A stretch of 64,000 nt of DNA, taken from Qipengyuania algicida. GTDB lineage: Bacteria > Pseudomonadota > Alphaproteobacteria > Sphingomonadales > Sphingomonadaceae. Below are positions 57,393 to 64,000 of this stretch, piece by piece (the first letter of the stretch is position 1; each line of letters starts with the position of its first letter). The position numbers and the translations under genes are program-made. The stretch spans positions 62,001-126,000 of the forward strand of contig NZ_WTYA01000007.1 in the NCBI RefSeq assembly GCF_009828025.1, written 5' to 3'. Under the pieces are notes generated by a model. It did no database searches. It worked only from the letters and a program-made list of their open reading frames with translations, and was not told the origin of the DNA.

Positions 57393-57587
57393 ATGGGCTA
57401 TCGCGCGCGCAAGCGAATGAAATTGACGGGACGCGAAGGCCTGATTGGGCATATGATCGGACGAAGGATGACGTTGGCGTTGATAGCCCTTTTCTGCCTG
57501 CTGGTTTTCGCCGCCTGGTTTAGTGGCGGAGAACGGCCGATGCGCATGATCGAACAATCGGTGGCTGTGCCGGGGGGCGCACGATGA
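57393..57587 (+). CDS. Small single-helix membrane protein
   Basis: A 64-residue protein with a basic N-terminus and one hydrophobic helix (MTLALIALFCLLVFAAWF), then a short polar tail. ATG 57417 is also possible and would remove the first eight residues. Its stop overlaps the ATG of the large secreted protein (ATGA at 57584-57587). The gap to aroK is 17 bases, so its promoter must lie within or at aroK. Unknown function. Confidence 0.58.
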   Translation: MGYRARKRMKLTGREGLIGHMIGRRMTLALIALFCLLVFAAWFSGGERPMRMIEQSVAVPGGAR

Positions 57588-59449
57588 AGCGGCGCGCATG
57601 GCTGGCGACTGCTGCCGGGATTGCAATGGGCGCGGCGGTGGTGGGGGCGCAGACGAGTGTGCTGGCGCAGAATGGCCCCGAAGACCTGTTGCCGCCCGGT
57701 TTCGACAAACCTTCGCCCACGCCCACCCGTGCCCGGCCGGTCGCACCTGCACCTGCGCCTGCTCCTTCGGCGAACGCGTCACCGCGCGCACCGGCGGCAA
57801 CGCCGACGCAATCGGGCGAAATTGTCCAGCCGCTTCCATCGGGTGCAACCGGCGGTACCGCGGCGCTGGGGAATCTTCCGACGTTGCAGCAGCTTCAGTC
57901 GATGTCGACCGACCAACTGGACGATCTGTTCGGTCTCAAGCCCAAGGTCGATATCCCGCCCGCTGCGCAGCGCTCCATGGCGCGCGTGGGGGTGATTGCG
58001 CCGGACGAAGGCGGTTTGCCGGTGAACTCGCTTGCCCATCAACCTGCCGCGCTGGTGAAAGCGGTGCTGGATGGAACGAAAGGTCCGCTGGTATCGCGCT
58101 GGGGCCATATCCTGTTGAGGCGCGCGCTCGCCAGCCGGCTTGCCGCACCCGAAGGCATGAACCCGGCCGATTTTGCCGGAATGCGCGCCGCGCTGCTTGA
58201 TCGCATGGGTGAATTTTCCGCGGCGCGCGCGCTGGTGCAGGATGTCGATACGGCAAATTATACGCCCGCGCTCAGTTCGGCCGCTTTGCAAGCGTATATC
58301 GGCACGGCGGATATCCTGGGGACGTGTCCGGCGGTGCGCCTGTCGCGCGGTGGTGACGGTGCGCAGTGGCAGATGCTGGCGGCAATTTGCAACGCCTATG
58401 CTGGTGAACAGGATCGATCCGAGACCGACCTGCGTCGGATGATGAATTCGGGCAAGATTGATCGCATCGATGTCTTGCTCGCACGTCGCTTCGCTGGAGC
58501 GGCAGGCGGGCAGAATCAGTCTGTCACCATCGAATGGGACGGTGTCGACCAGTTGACACCGTGGCGATTCGCGCTCGCGAACGCTGTGGGCGAGACTATT
58601 CCCAAGAACCTCCTCGATGGGGCTGGCCGCTATTATCGACTGGCAGACGCCACCGCACCGATGCTGACACCCGAGGAGCGGGCCGACGACGCGGAGTATG
58701 CCGCCAAGGCAGGGGTATTGTCTTCAGCGGCGCTGGTGGACCTCTATTCGCAGATCTACAACAATCAGGTTCAACAGGGCACCACGGATACGACGGCGCA
58801 GAACCTGCGCGATGCTTATGTTGGCGGCGATCCCTCCGATCGGCTGAACGCGATCAAATCGATCTGGAGCGGTGGCGACGGCGATCGGTATGGTCGCTAC
58901 GTGCTGACCGCCTACGCTGCCGCGCGAATGCCGATCGACAAGAGCTTTGATGGCGATGCTGGCAATCTGGTAGCCTCGATGCTGACTGCCGGACTTGACC
59001 GCGATGCGGTGCGTTGGGCACCGGCGGTCGCAGGTGGAAGTCAGGCATGGGCGCTGATCGCGCTCTCCGACCCATCGCGGCAGAGCGCGAGTGACAGCGA
59101 CCTGTCCGATTATCTCAGCGCGGACGCCAGCAAACGCCAGCAACGCAGCCGGTTGCTGGTCGCGGGTCTTGCCGGGCTCGGCCGGGTGGATGGCAGCCTT
59201 GCCAATGAATACGCCAGCAAGCTCAAATTCAACCTCGCGCGACAGGATCGCTGGACCAATGCGATCGATGCTGCGGCGAACGATGGAAATCAGGCGATGG
59301 TCGCGTTGCTGGCCGGGCTTGGGATGCAAGGCGATTCCTGGTCGCAGATGACGCCGCTGTTCCTGTTCCACATCGTGCGCTCGCTCGACAAGGTGGGGTT
59401 ATCCGCCGAGGCGCGGATGATCGCCGCCGAGGCGGTCGCGCGCGCGTGA
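57584..59449 (+). CDS. Large exported protein of unknown function
   Basis: A 621-residue protein with an N-terminal export signal that contains Arg-Arg (MKRRAWLATAAGIAMGAAVVGA), a Pro/Ala-rich linker (about 39-75) and then a long Ala/Leu-rich helical body, reminiscent of superhelical repeat domains. No enzyme motif is seen. It sits between the aro genes and xerD, coupled to the small membrane protein before it. A role in the envelope or division would fit the place, but nothing in the sequence proves it. Confidence 0.75.
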   Translation: MKRRAWLATAAGIAMGAAVVGAQTSVLAQNGPEDLLPPGFDKPSPTPTRARPVAPAPAPAPSANASPRAPAATPTQSGEIVQPLPSGATGGTAALGNLPTLQQLQSMSTDQLDDLFGLKPKVDIPPAAQRSMARVGVIAPDEGGLPVNSLAHQPAALVKAVLDGTKGPLVSRWGHILLRRALASRLAAPEGMNPADFAGMRAALLDRMGEFSAARALVQDVDTANYTPALSSAALQAYIGTADILGTCPAVRLSRGGDGAQWQMLAAICNAYAGEQDRSETDLRRMMNSGKIDRIDVLLARRFAGAAGGQNQSVTIEWDGVDQLTPWRFALANAVGETIPKNLLDGAGRYYRLADATAPMLTPEERADDAEYAAKAGVLSSAALVDLYSQIYNNQVQQGTTDTTAQNLRDAYVGGDPSDRLNAIKSIWSGGDGDRYGRYVLTAYAAARMPIDKSFDGDAGNLVASMLTAGLDRDAVRWAPAVAGGSQAWALIALSDPSRQSASDSDLSDYLSADASKRQQRSRLLVAGLAGLGRVDGSLANEYASKLKFNLARQDRWTNAIDAAANDGNQAMVALLAGLGMQGDSWSQMTPLFLFHIVRSLDKVGLSAEARMIAAEAVARA

Positions 59450-59450
59450 T

Positions 59451-60326
59451 GTGAGCCAGACAGAGGACTTCCTCTCCATGCTCGCGGTCGAACGCGGTGC
59501 GGCGAGGAACACGCTCGCGGCCTACCGTCGCGATCTCGAGCAGGCGGAATTGGCGGTGGGCGAGCTGGGTAGCGCAAGCGCCGCAGACCTCGCCAAATTG
59601 CAAAGTCTGTGGGCGGACCTCGCGCCATCCAGCGTCGCGCGCAAGGCTTCGGCACTGCGACAGTTCTACGGTTTTCTGGTCGAGGAAGGGTTGCGCGCCG
59701 ACGATCCCAGCCACGCCTTGCCGCGCCCAGCGACGCGCCGCCCCTTGCCTAAAATTCTCTCGCACGATGCCGTCGAAAGCCTGTTCGCTCGCGCCGAATT
59801 GGAGGCAGGCAGCGGCGAATCGGCAAGCATTCGGATGCTGGCGCTGATCGAATTGCTGTATGGATCGGGCCTTCGGGCGAGCGAACTGGTCGGTCTTCCG
59901 CTGTCCGCGGTTCCCCGTGACGCCCCGTTCCTGACCGTTACCGGCAAGGGCGGGCTCGCGCGCATGGTCCCGGTCAGCACGCGCGCACGGCAGGCTCTGG
60001 CAAGATGGACGGCAGTACGGCCAGCGACCTCGGCCTATCTGTTCCCTTCGGGCAAGGGCCATCTTACGCGGATCCGGCTCTACCAATTGCTCAAGGGTCT
60101 CGCCGCGCGAGCCGGGATCGATCCCGCTGGCGTTAGCCCGCACGTCCTGCGCCACGCCTTCGCCACACATTTGCTGGAGGGCGGGGCCGATCTGCGGGTG
60201 CTGCAAACGCTGCTTGGCCATGCAGATATCGCGACCACGCAAATCTATACCCATGTGGACGCTGCGAGGCTGGTGGAGCTGGTAAACGAGCGCCACCCGC
60301 TTGCACACGCGCGCGAGTGCGACTAG
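59451..60326 (+). CDS. xerD: Tyrosine recombinase XerD type
   Basis: A 291-residue recombinase that resolves chromosome dimers at dif. The SAM-like N-domain (DFLSMLAVERGAARNTLAAYRRDLEQAE) is followed by the catalytic set: Arg in LLYGSGLRASELVGL, Lys in TGKGGLARMVPV, H-x-x-R in SPHVLRHAFATHLLEGGADLRVLQTLLGHADIATTQ, and Tyr in IYTHVDAARL. It begins at GTG two bases after the preceding gene. XerC cannot be fully excluded, but the aroK/accA neighbourhood favours XerD. Confidence 0.9.
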   Translation: MSQTEDFLSMLAVERGAARNTLAAYRRDLEQAELAVGELGSASAADLAKLQSLWADLAPSSVARKASALRQFYGFLVEEGLRADDPSHALPRPATRRPLPKILSHDAVESLFARAELEAGSGESASIRMLALIELLYGSGLRASELVGLPLSAVPRDAPFLTVTGKGGLARMVPVSTRARQALARWTAVRPATSAYLFPSGKGHLTRIRLYQLLKGLAARAGIDPAGVSPHVLRHAFATHLLEGGADLRVLQTLLGHADIATTQIYTHVDAARLVELVNERHPLAHARECD

Positions 60327-60336
60327 CGCCCTGCCG

Positions 60337-61281
60337 ATGCAAAGTTTCCTCGAATTCGAACGTCCCGTCGCCGAACTCGAACAGCGTATCGCCGAGCTGC
60401 GCCAATCCGCAGCGGGCGATTCCGTCGATATCGACAGCGAAGTCGCGCGTCTCGAAGCCAAAAGCGACGAATTGCTACAGCGCACTTATGCGACGCTGAC
60501 GCCGTGGCAGAAGACGCAGGTCGCGCGCCACCCCGCGCGGCCCCATTTTCGCAACTACGTCGAACATGCTTTCGACGAGTTCCTGCCGCTCGGTGGCGAT
60601 CGCGCCTATGGCGATGATCAGGCGATACTGGGCGGTCTCGCGCGGCTTGGCGACAGGCGCGTTGTGCTGATCGGACATGAGAAGGGGCATGACACTGCCA
60701 GCCGGATCAAACACAATTTCGGCATGGGCAAGCCGGAGGGGTACCGCAAGGCGATCCGCCTGATGGAACTCGCCGGACGGTTTGGCCTTCCGGTCGTGAC
60801 GCTCGTGGATACCTCGGGTGCATTTCCCGGAATCGAGGCCGAGGAGCGCGGTCAGGCCGAAGCGATCGCGCGGGCGACCGAAGCGTGTCTGGCGCTGCCG
60901 GTGCCAATGGTTGCGGTGATCGTGGGCGAGGGCGGCTCGGGCGGCGCGGTCGCGCTGGCGAGCGCCGAACGGGTGCTGATGATGGAGCACGCGGTCTATT
61001 CGGTCATCAGCCCGGAAGGTTGCGCGTCGATCCTGTGGCGGACCGCCGACAAGGCGGCCGATGCGGCAGAGGCGATGCAGGTGAGCGCGCAGCAGCTCGC
61101 GCAGCTCGGCGTGATCGACCGGATCGTGCCGGAGCCGCTCGGCGGTGCGCATCGCGATCCAGGCAAGACCGCCGAGACGCTGGCTCTGGCGATTGGCGAG
61201 GAGCTGGACGGCTTGGCCAAACTTGCCAGCAAGGATTTGCTGCGGATGCGCGAAGAGCGTTTCTTGACGCTTGCTGGCTAG
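60337..61281 (+). CDS. accA: Acetyl-CoA carboxylase carboxyltransferase subunit alpha
   Basis: A 314-residue subunit of acetyl-CoA carboxylase for fatty acid synthesis. The N-terminal helix (SFLEFERPVAELEQRIAELRQ) is typical, as are RPHFRNYVEHAFDEFLPLGGDRAYGDDQAILGGLAR, GMGKPEGYRKAIRLMELA, LVDTSGAFPGIEAEERGQAEAIARA and EGGSGGAVALA. It starts 10 bases after xerD. It shares its fold with PccB but acts with AccB/C/D, which are not in the window. Confidence 0.95.
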   Translation: MQSFLEFERPVAELEQRIAELRQSAAGDSVDIDSEVARLEAKSDELLQRTYATLTPWQKTQVARHPARPHFRNYVEHAFDEFLPLGGDRAYGDDQAILGGLARLGDRRVVLIGHEKGHDTASRIKHNFGMGKPEGYRKAIRLMELAGRFGLPVVTLVDTSGAFPGIEAEERGQAEAIARATEACLALPVPMVAVIVGEGGSGGAVALASAERVLMMEHAVYSVISPEGCASILWRTADKAADAAEAMQVSAQQLAQLGVIDRIVPEPLGGAHRDPGKTAETLALAIGEELDGLAKLASKDLLRMREERFLTLAG

Positions 61282-61328
61282 GCACAGTCGCAGGCTTTGC
61301 CCATCCATTTTGGCTTTGTAGCGGGCAC

Positions 61329-61361
61329 AAAAAAGAAGCGGCGGGAATTTCCCGCCGCTTC
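61329..61361 (-). terminator. Intrinsic terminator of the Flp pilin gene
   Basis: On the minus strand GAAGCGGCGGGA pairs with TCCCGCCGCTTC and is followed by TTTTTT (plus-strand A-run at 61329-61334). It lies about 30 bases beyond the stop of the leftward pilin gene and also faces the accA end. Confidence 0.9.
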
Positions 61362-61389
61362 CGTATCATGTGACCTGTTCGCCGGTATA

Positions 61390-61560
61390 TTAGGCGGTGG
61401 TCGTCATGCTGGTCGCAACCTTGTTGAAGGTCGACGAAAGCTTGGTGCCGAGGGTGCTCATGGCGGTGATCGCGGCAACCGCGATCAGGGCGGCGATGAG
61501 GCCGTATTCGATGGCGGTGGCGCCCTGCTCGTCACGAGCAAGCTTGTTGATGAATTTCAT
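61390..61560 (-). CDS. flp: Flp family type IVb pilin (56 residues)
   Basis: A short pilin: MKFINKLARDEQGATAIEYG followed by a hydrophobic helix and a small Thr/Ser-rich tail. The G-A-T-A-I-E-Y segment is the Flp prepilin site, cleaved after Gly by TadV/CpaA. AGGAG precedes the ATG. It would build tight-adherence pili. No tad/cpa assembly genes are in the window. Confidence 0.9.
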   Translation of the reverse strand: MKFINKLARDEQGATAIEYGLIAALIAVAAITAMSTLGTKLSSTFNKVATSMTTTA

Positions 61561-61671
61561 GGTCGTCTCCTGGTTCAGTCTTCGGTACCCGGCCCACTCG
61601 AAATCGAGTAGGTTTTTTACTTGTGTCAGAGAAGAGTTGAGAATTTCCTAACTCCGCAATGCCACAATGCT

Positions 61672-61848
61672 TCAAGCGCTTGCGTTCGAGACGGTAGTGG
61701 ACACATTGTTCCACATACTGATCGTGTTCTTTCCGAATGCCTGGACCGCTCCGAGCATGACCAGAAAGACAAGCGCAACAATCAGCCCGTATTCGACCGC
61801 CGTCGCGCCGCTTTCGTCACGAAGAATACGTGAAATCAAATTAGGCAT
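61672..61848 (-). CDS. flp: Flp family type IVb pilin (58 residues)
   Basis: A second pilin: MPNLISRILRDESGATAVEYG and then VFLVMLGAVQAFGKNTISMWNNVSTTVSNASA. The processing site is G-A-T-A-V-E-Y. ATG 61848 was chosen because GGGGGA lies just before it; six more residues are open upstream. It is 111 bases upstream of the other pilin on the same strand. Their differing tails suggest different roles, for example major and minor subunits. Confidence 0.88.
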   Translation of the reverse strand: MPNLISRILRDESGATAVEYGLIVALVFLVMLGAVQAFGKNTISMWNNVSTTVSNASA

Positions 61849-61934
61849 CGACAGTCCCCCGGCCATCCATTGCTGACTGATGGACTTTCAATACGTGGCA
61901 AGGTGTAAACAAAGTCTTTAAGGAGCCGTCCGAA

Positions 61935-62378
61935 TTGCCAAATAATCCGACATCGATCCTCGTCGTAGCTGCGGCACTGGCGCGAGCAGATGGCCAATGG
62001 CTGATGCATCGACGGCCTTTGGAAAAAATGCACGGCGGTCTGTGGGAATTTCCCGGCGGCAAGGTGGAAGCTTCTGAAAATACAAGACAAGCACTGGTCC
62101 GCGAGCTGGCGGAGGAGCTGGACATCGCCGTCGATCCGCGAGCGTTGGAGCCTGTGTGCTTTGCCGACAATTGCGCAACCGACGCCGATCCCTCGCTTGT
62201 CATACTACTTTACATCTGCCGCGAGTGGCGTGGTGATCCCGTGGAGCAGGAAGGCGGGACGATCGGCTGGTTCTGGCCTGAGCAAGCGCTTTGTCTCGAT
62301 CGGCCACCTCTCGATATTGCGCTGTGCGAGAGACTTTTCGGAAAGAATCGGGCTGGCGACAAAGAAGGCCCGGAATAG
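61935..62378 (+). CDS. mutT: MutT-type NUDIX hydrolase (8-oxo-dGTP diphosphatase)
   Basis: A 147-residue NUDIX protein with the MutT pattern: MHRRPLEKMHGGLWEFPGGKVEASENTRQALVRELAEELDI, where the Nudix box is complete. It removes oxidised guanine nucleotides from the pool. It starts at TTG 61935 with AAGGAG upstream; no ATG or GTG gives a better N-terminus. It is divergent from the pilin gene and followed by tRNA-Arg. Confidence 0.9.
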   Translation: MPNNPTSILVVAAALARADGQWLMHRRPLEKMHGGLWEFPGGKVEASENTRQALVRELAEELDIAVDPRALEPVCFADNCATDADPSLVILLYICREWRGDPVEQEGGTIGWFWPEQALCLDRPPLDIALCERLFGKNRAGDKEGPE

Positions 62379-62424
62379 GGATTGCCAAGCGCGAAAGGCC
62401 TGCCTATGTGCCCCCCTCCAGTGC

Positions 62425-62501
62425 GCGCCCGTAGCTCAGCTGGATAGAGTACCTGACTACGAATCAGGTGGTCGGAGGTTCGAATCCTTCCGGGCGCGCC
62501 A
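62425..62501 (+). tRNA. tRNA-Arg (anticodon ACG)
   Basis: Acceptor GCGCCCG/CGGGCGC, D arm with AGCTCAGCTGGATAGAGT, anticodon stem CCTGA/TCAGG with loop CTACGAA (anticodon ACG), T arm GGAGG-TTCGAAT-CCTTC (with one G-T pair), discriminator G and encoded CCA. The first anticodon base A is expected to be changed to inosine by TadA. Confidence 0.97.
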
Positions 62502-62557
62502 ACTTTCCCAGATCAATGGACATGACCGATATGGTCGGACCTCGCTGTTAGGCGGGG

Positions 62558-62950
62558 CTAGTTGTCCGCGCGATCTTCCAGCGTGTGCATATCTGCATCG
62601 CTGAAGCCGAAATGATGACCGGCTTCATGGATAACGACGTGCCTGACGATATCCTCAAGCGAAAGCTGCCGGGCATGCATTTCCGCCAGAAGCGGTCGGC
62701 GGAACAGCCAGATTCGGGGCGGCATCCGGCCGGTTTCCCACACGCTTTCGAGCGGGACGGGTGTACCTTGGTAAAGCCCACTGAGCCGCCAGGGGTCGGA
62801 CAGCCCAACCGATTGGAGCTGTTCGGCTGTGGCAAAATCTTCCACCCGGAGAACGACATCCTCGAGCTGGTGGCGGAAATCGGGTGGAAGATCGCCCAGC
62901 ACGGCGCGGGCGATGTGTTCCATGGTCTCTGCGGTGGGCAATTGTTCCAT
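62558..62950 (-). CDS. Zincin-like metallopeptidase family protein
   Basis: A 130-residue protein with the zinc motif HEAGHHFGF in VVIHEAGHHFGFSDADMHTLE near the C-terminus. The N-terminal part (LGDLPPDFRHQLEDVVLRVEDFA and PRIWLFRRPLLAE) matches the small zincin-1 (DUF1025) family. Family members are cytoplasmic and of unknown substrate. ATG 62950 fits the family length; the open frame to 63043 lacks matching residues. Confidence 0.85.
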   Translation of the reverse strand: MEQLPTAETMEHIARAVLGDLPPDFRHQLEDVVLRVEDFATAEQLQSVGLSDPWRLSGLYQGTPVPLESVWETGRMPPRIWLFRRPLLAEMHARQLSLEDIVRHVVIHEAGHHFGFSDADMHTLEDRADN

Positions 62951-63155
62951 ACGCTGACCGATATGGTGCGCCGCATTGCCGGCGACAAGAAACCCTTGCA
63001 CCAAAGCGGTGTTGGACTTGCGCTGCCTCCCGGTCTGGAACATGCAGGCTCAATTGCGGTTCAATGCCCGTGCCGGGAAGCATGATGAAAACAACACGAG
63101 GTGAAGCGGTGGGACAATGCATGTGGCGCTTGGCCGCAGGCAGGATTGACGGCGA

Positions 63156-64000
63156 ATGACGAGCACGCCCGATAAAGCCACCGACAAGAATGTTTCGCGG
63201 CTTGGACCCGGTGTCGAAGAAGGTGTCTGGCGTTATGCCCGCGCGGAAAAGGCGAGCGTCGTCGTCGATGCCGCCGATTACTTCGCCCACATGCAAGAAG
63301 CCATGCTGCGCGCCCGGCGGCGCATTTTCCTCGTCGGTTGGGATTTCGACACCCGCATCCACCTGATCCGTGGCCGCAGATGGTGGCAGCGACCATTCAC
63401 GCGCGATTTTCCCAGTCGTCTCGGAAATTTCATCGGCTGGCTGGCGCGCCATCGCAAGCAGCTCGATATCCGCATCCTCAAGTGGAGCGTCGGGGTCGTC
63501 CAGCTCATCTTCCGCAGTTCGATGTGGTTCGACGTGATTCGATGGATGTGGCACCCGAGAATCACGTTCAAATTCGACAAGGCGCATCCCATCGCCTGTT
63601 CGCATCACCAGAAGCTGGCAATTCTCGACAACCGTCTCGCGGTATGCGGCGGGATCGACATGACCGACGGACGCTGGGACACGCGTGCCCATGCCGAAGA
63701 TGAGCCGGGTCGGCGTAACGCTCGCGGCAAACCTTATGAGCCCTGGCATGATGCCACCATGATGATGGAAGGCGAAATCGCTGCGGCGCTCACCGAAATC
63801 GCCGAAGATCGCTGGATCAGGGCAGGCGGCAAGCCGATCCCGAAGATCGAACCCACGACCGAATCGCTCTGGCCGGAAGCGCTGGAGCCCCAGTTCGAGA
63901 ATGTCGAAATCGGCATCGCGCGGACGCGCGCGGCCTATCGCGATTGGGACGAGGTCAGGGAAATCGAGGCCCTGTTCGTGCGCCACATCCGTCGGGCCAA
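63156..64000 (+). CDS. Phospholipase D-like protein (truncated by the window end)
   Basis: The frame starts at ATG 63156 and stays open to the window end (281 full codons). It shows GVWRYARAEKASVVVDAADYFAHMQEAMLRARRRIFLVGWDFDTR and the first HKD motif, HHQKLAILDNRLAVCGGIDMTDGRWD (H-x-K-x4-D). A second HKD motif must lie outside the window. Such proteins act as phospholipase D or cardiolipin synthase at membranes. The long N-domain with WWQRPFTRDFPSRLGNFIGWLARHRKQLDIRIL is typical of the larger PLD group. Confidence 0.87.
   Translation, partial: MTSTPDKATDKNVSRLGPGVEEGVWRYARAEKASVVVDAADYFAHMQEAMLRARRRIFLVGWDFDTRIHLIRGRRWWQRPFTRDFPSRLGNFIGWLARHRKQLDIRILKWSVGVVQLIFRSSMWFDVIRWMWHPRITFKFDKAHPIACSHHQKLAILDNRLAVCGGIDMTDGRWDTRAHAEDEPGRRNARGKPYEPWHDATMMMEGEIAAALTEIAEDRWIRAGGKPIPKIEPTTESLWPEALEPQFENVEIGIARTRAAYRDWDEVREIEALFVRHIRRA

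Noticed and set aside
62655..63986. 443-codon open frame on the minus strand
   Set aside because: It runs through the zincin gene in another frame and antisense to the PLD gene with its HKD motif; no domain is visible.

Overview
The window is a gene-dense, GC-rich chromosomal segment of an alphaproteobacterium, most likely a sphingomonad close to Erythrobacteraceae. Four things point there: a CcrM-type GANTC methyltransferase gene behind a CtrA-like site, a PEPxxWA-CTERM protein, TonB/TonB-dependent receptor genes, and the order aroB-aroK / unknown secreted protein / xerD / accA. It looks like core chromosome. I see no phage, no insertion sequence and no CRISPR array; the only mobile-type features are one ParDE-like toxin-antitoxin pair and a few short palindromic repeats.

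Layout. 1-2.3 kb: end of a glutaminyl-peptide cyclotransferase-like gene, a GH16 glucanase lipoprotein, a small membrane protein and a TonB protein. 2.4-5.8 kb: an alpha/beta hydrolase divergent from two tandem cysteine desulfurases and a [2Fe-2S] ferredoxin. 5.9-10.9 kb: a PEPxxWA-CTERM protein, a DJ-1/PfpI protein, a PAP2 membrane protein, parC and a secreted PRC-like protein. 11.6-15.8 kb: a leftward run ending in NUDIX and cca genes, whose first gene (a PQQ-type sugar dehydrogenase) shares its start codon region with the divergent rnhB. 16.4-21.2 kb: ccrM, parDE-like genes, folP, a hemerythrin and an SDR. 21.2-28.2 kb: an NtrC-type regulator, the pnt transhydrogenase operon and a beta-helix/diheme cytochrome pair. 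28.2-33.9 kb: gamma-glutamyltransferase, a TonB-dependent receptor and an aldo/keto reductase. 34-41.8 kb: tRNA-Gln, a YghU-type GST, topoisomerase IB, a frameshifted HisKA_2 kinase, a NAD synthetase with an added N-terminal HTH domain, a DMT exporter and ilvE with an unusual leader. 42.3-53.8 kb: tlyA and a propionyl-CoA to succinyl-CoA module (pccB, mce, scpA, pccA) with bioB. 53.8-64 kb: GNAT, a POT transporter, aroB, aroK, an unknown secreted protein, xerD, accA, two Flp pilins, mutT, tRNA-Arg, a zincin and the start of a phospholipase D-like gene.

Genes that work together. PccA/PccB, methylmalonyl-CoA epimerase and methylmalonyl-CoA mutase form a complete propionyl-CoA to succinyl-CoA route, and BioB supplies the biotin cofactor. 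PntAA/PntAB/PntB form one proton-translocating transhydrogenase, preceded by a 41-residue cytochrome-oxidase-IV-like peptide. The two desulfurases and the ferredoxin look like a compact Fe-S or sulfur-transfer unit.

Most unusual points: (1) an XRE-like HTH domain fused to glutamine-dependent NAD synthetase, with a perfect 7-3-7 palindrome 10 bases before its start codon; (2) an 18-codon reading frame with an exceptionally strong Shine-Dalgarno and a terminator-like hairpin upstream of ilvE; (3) five GANTC sites and a TTAACCAT motif packed in front of ccrM; (4) a cysteine desulfurase whose conserved N-terminus lies before any ATG/GTG/TTG; (5) divergent genes with overlapping start codons. All functional statements come from reading the sequence and recalling family features; no database search was run.
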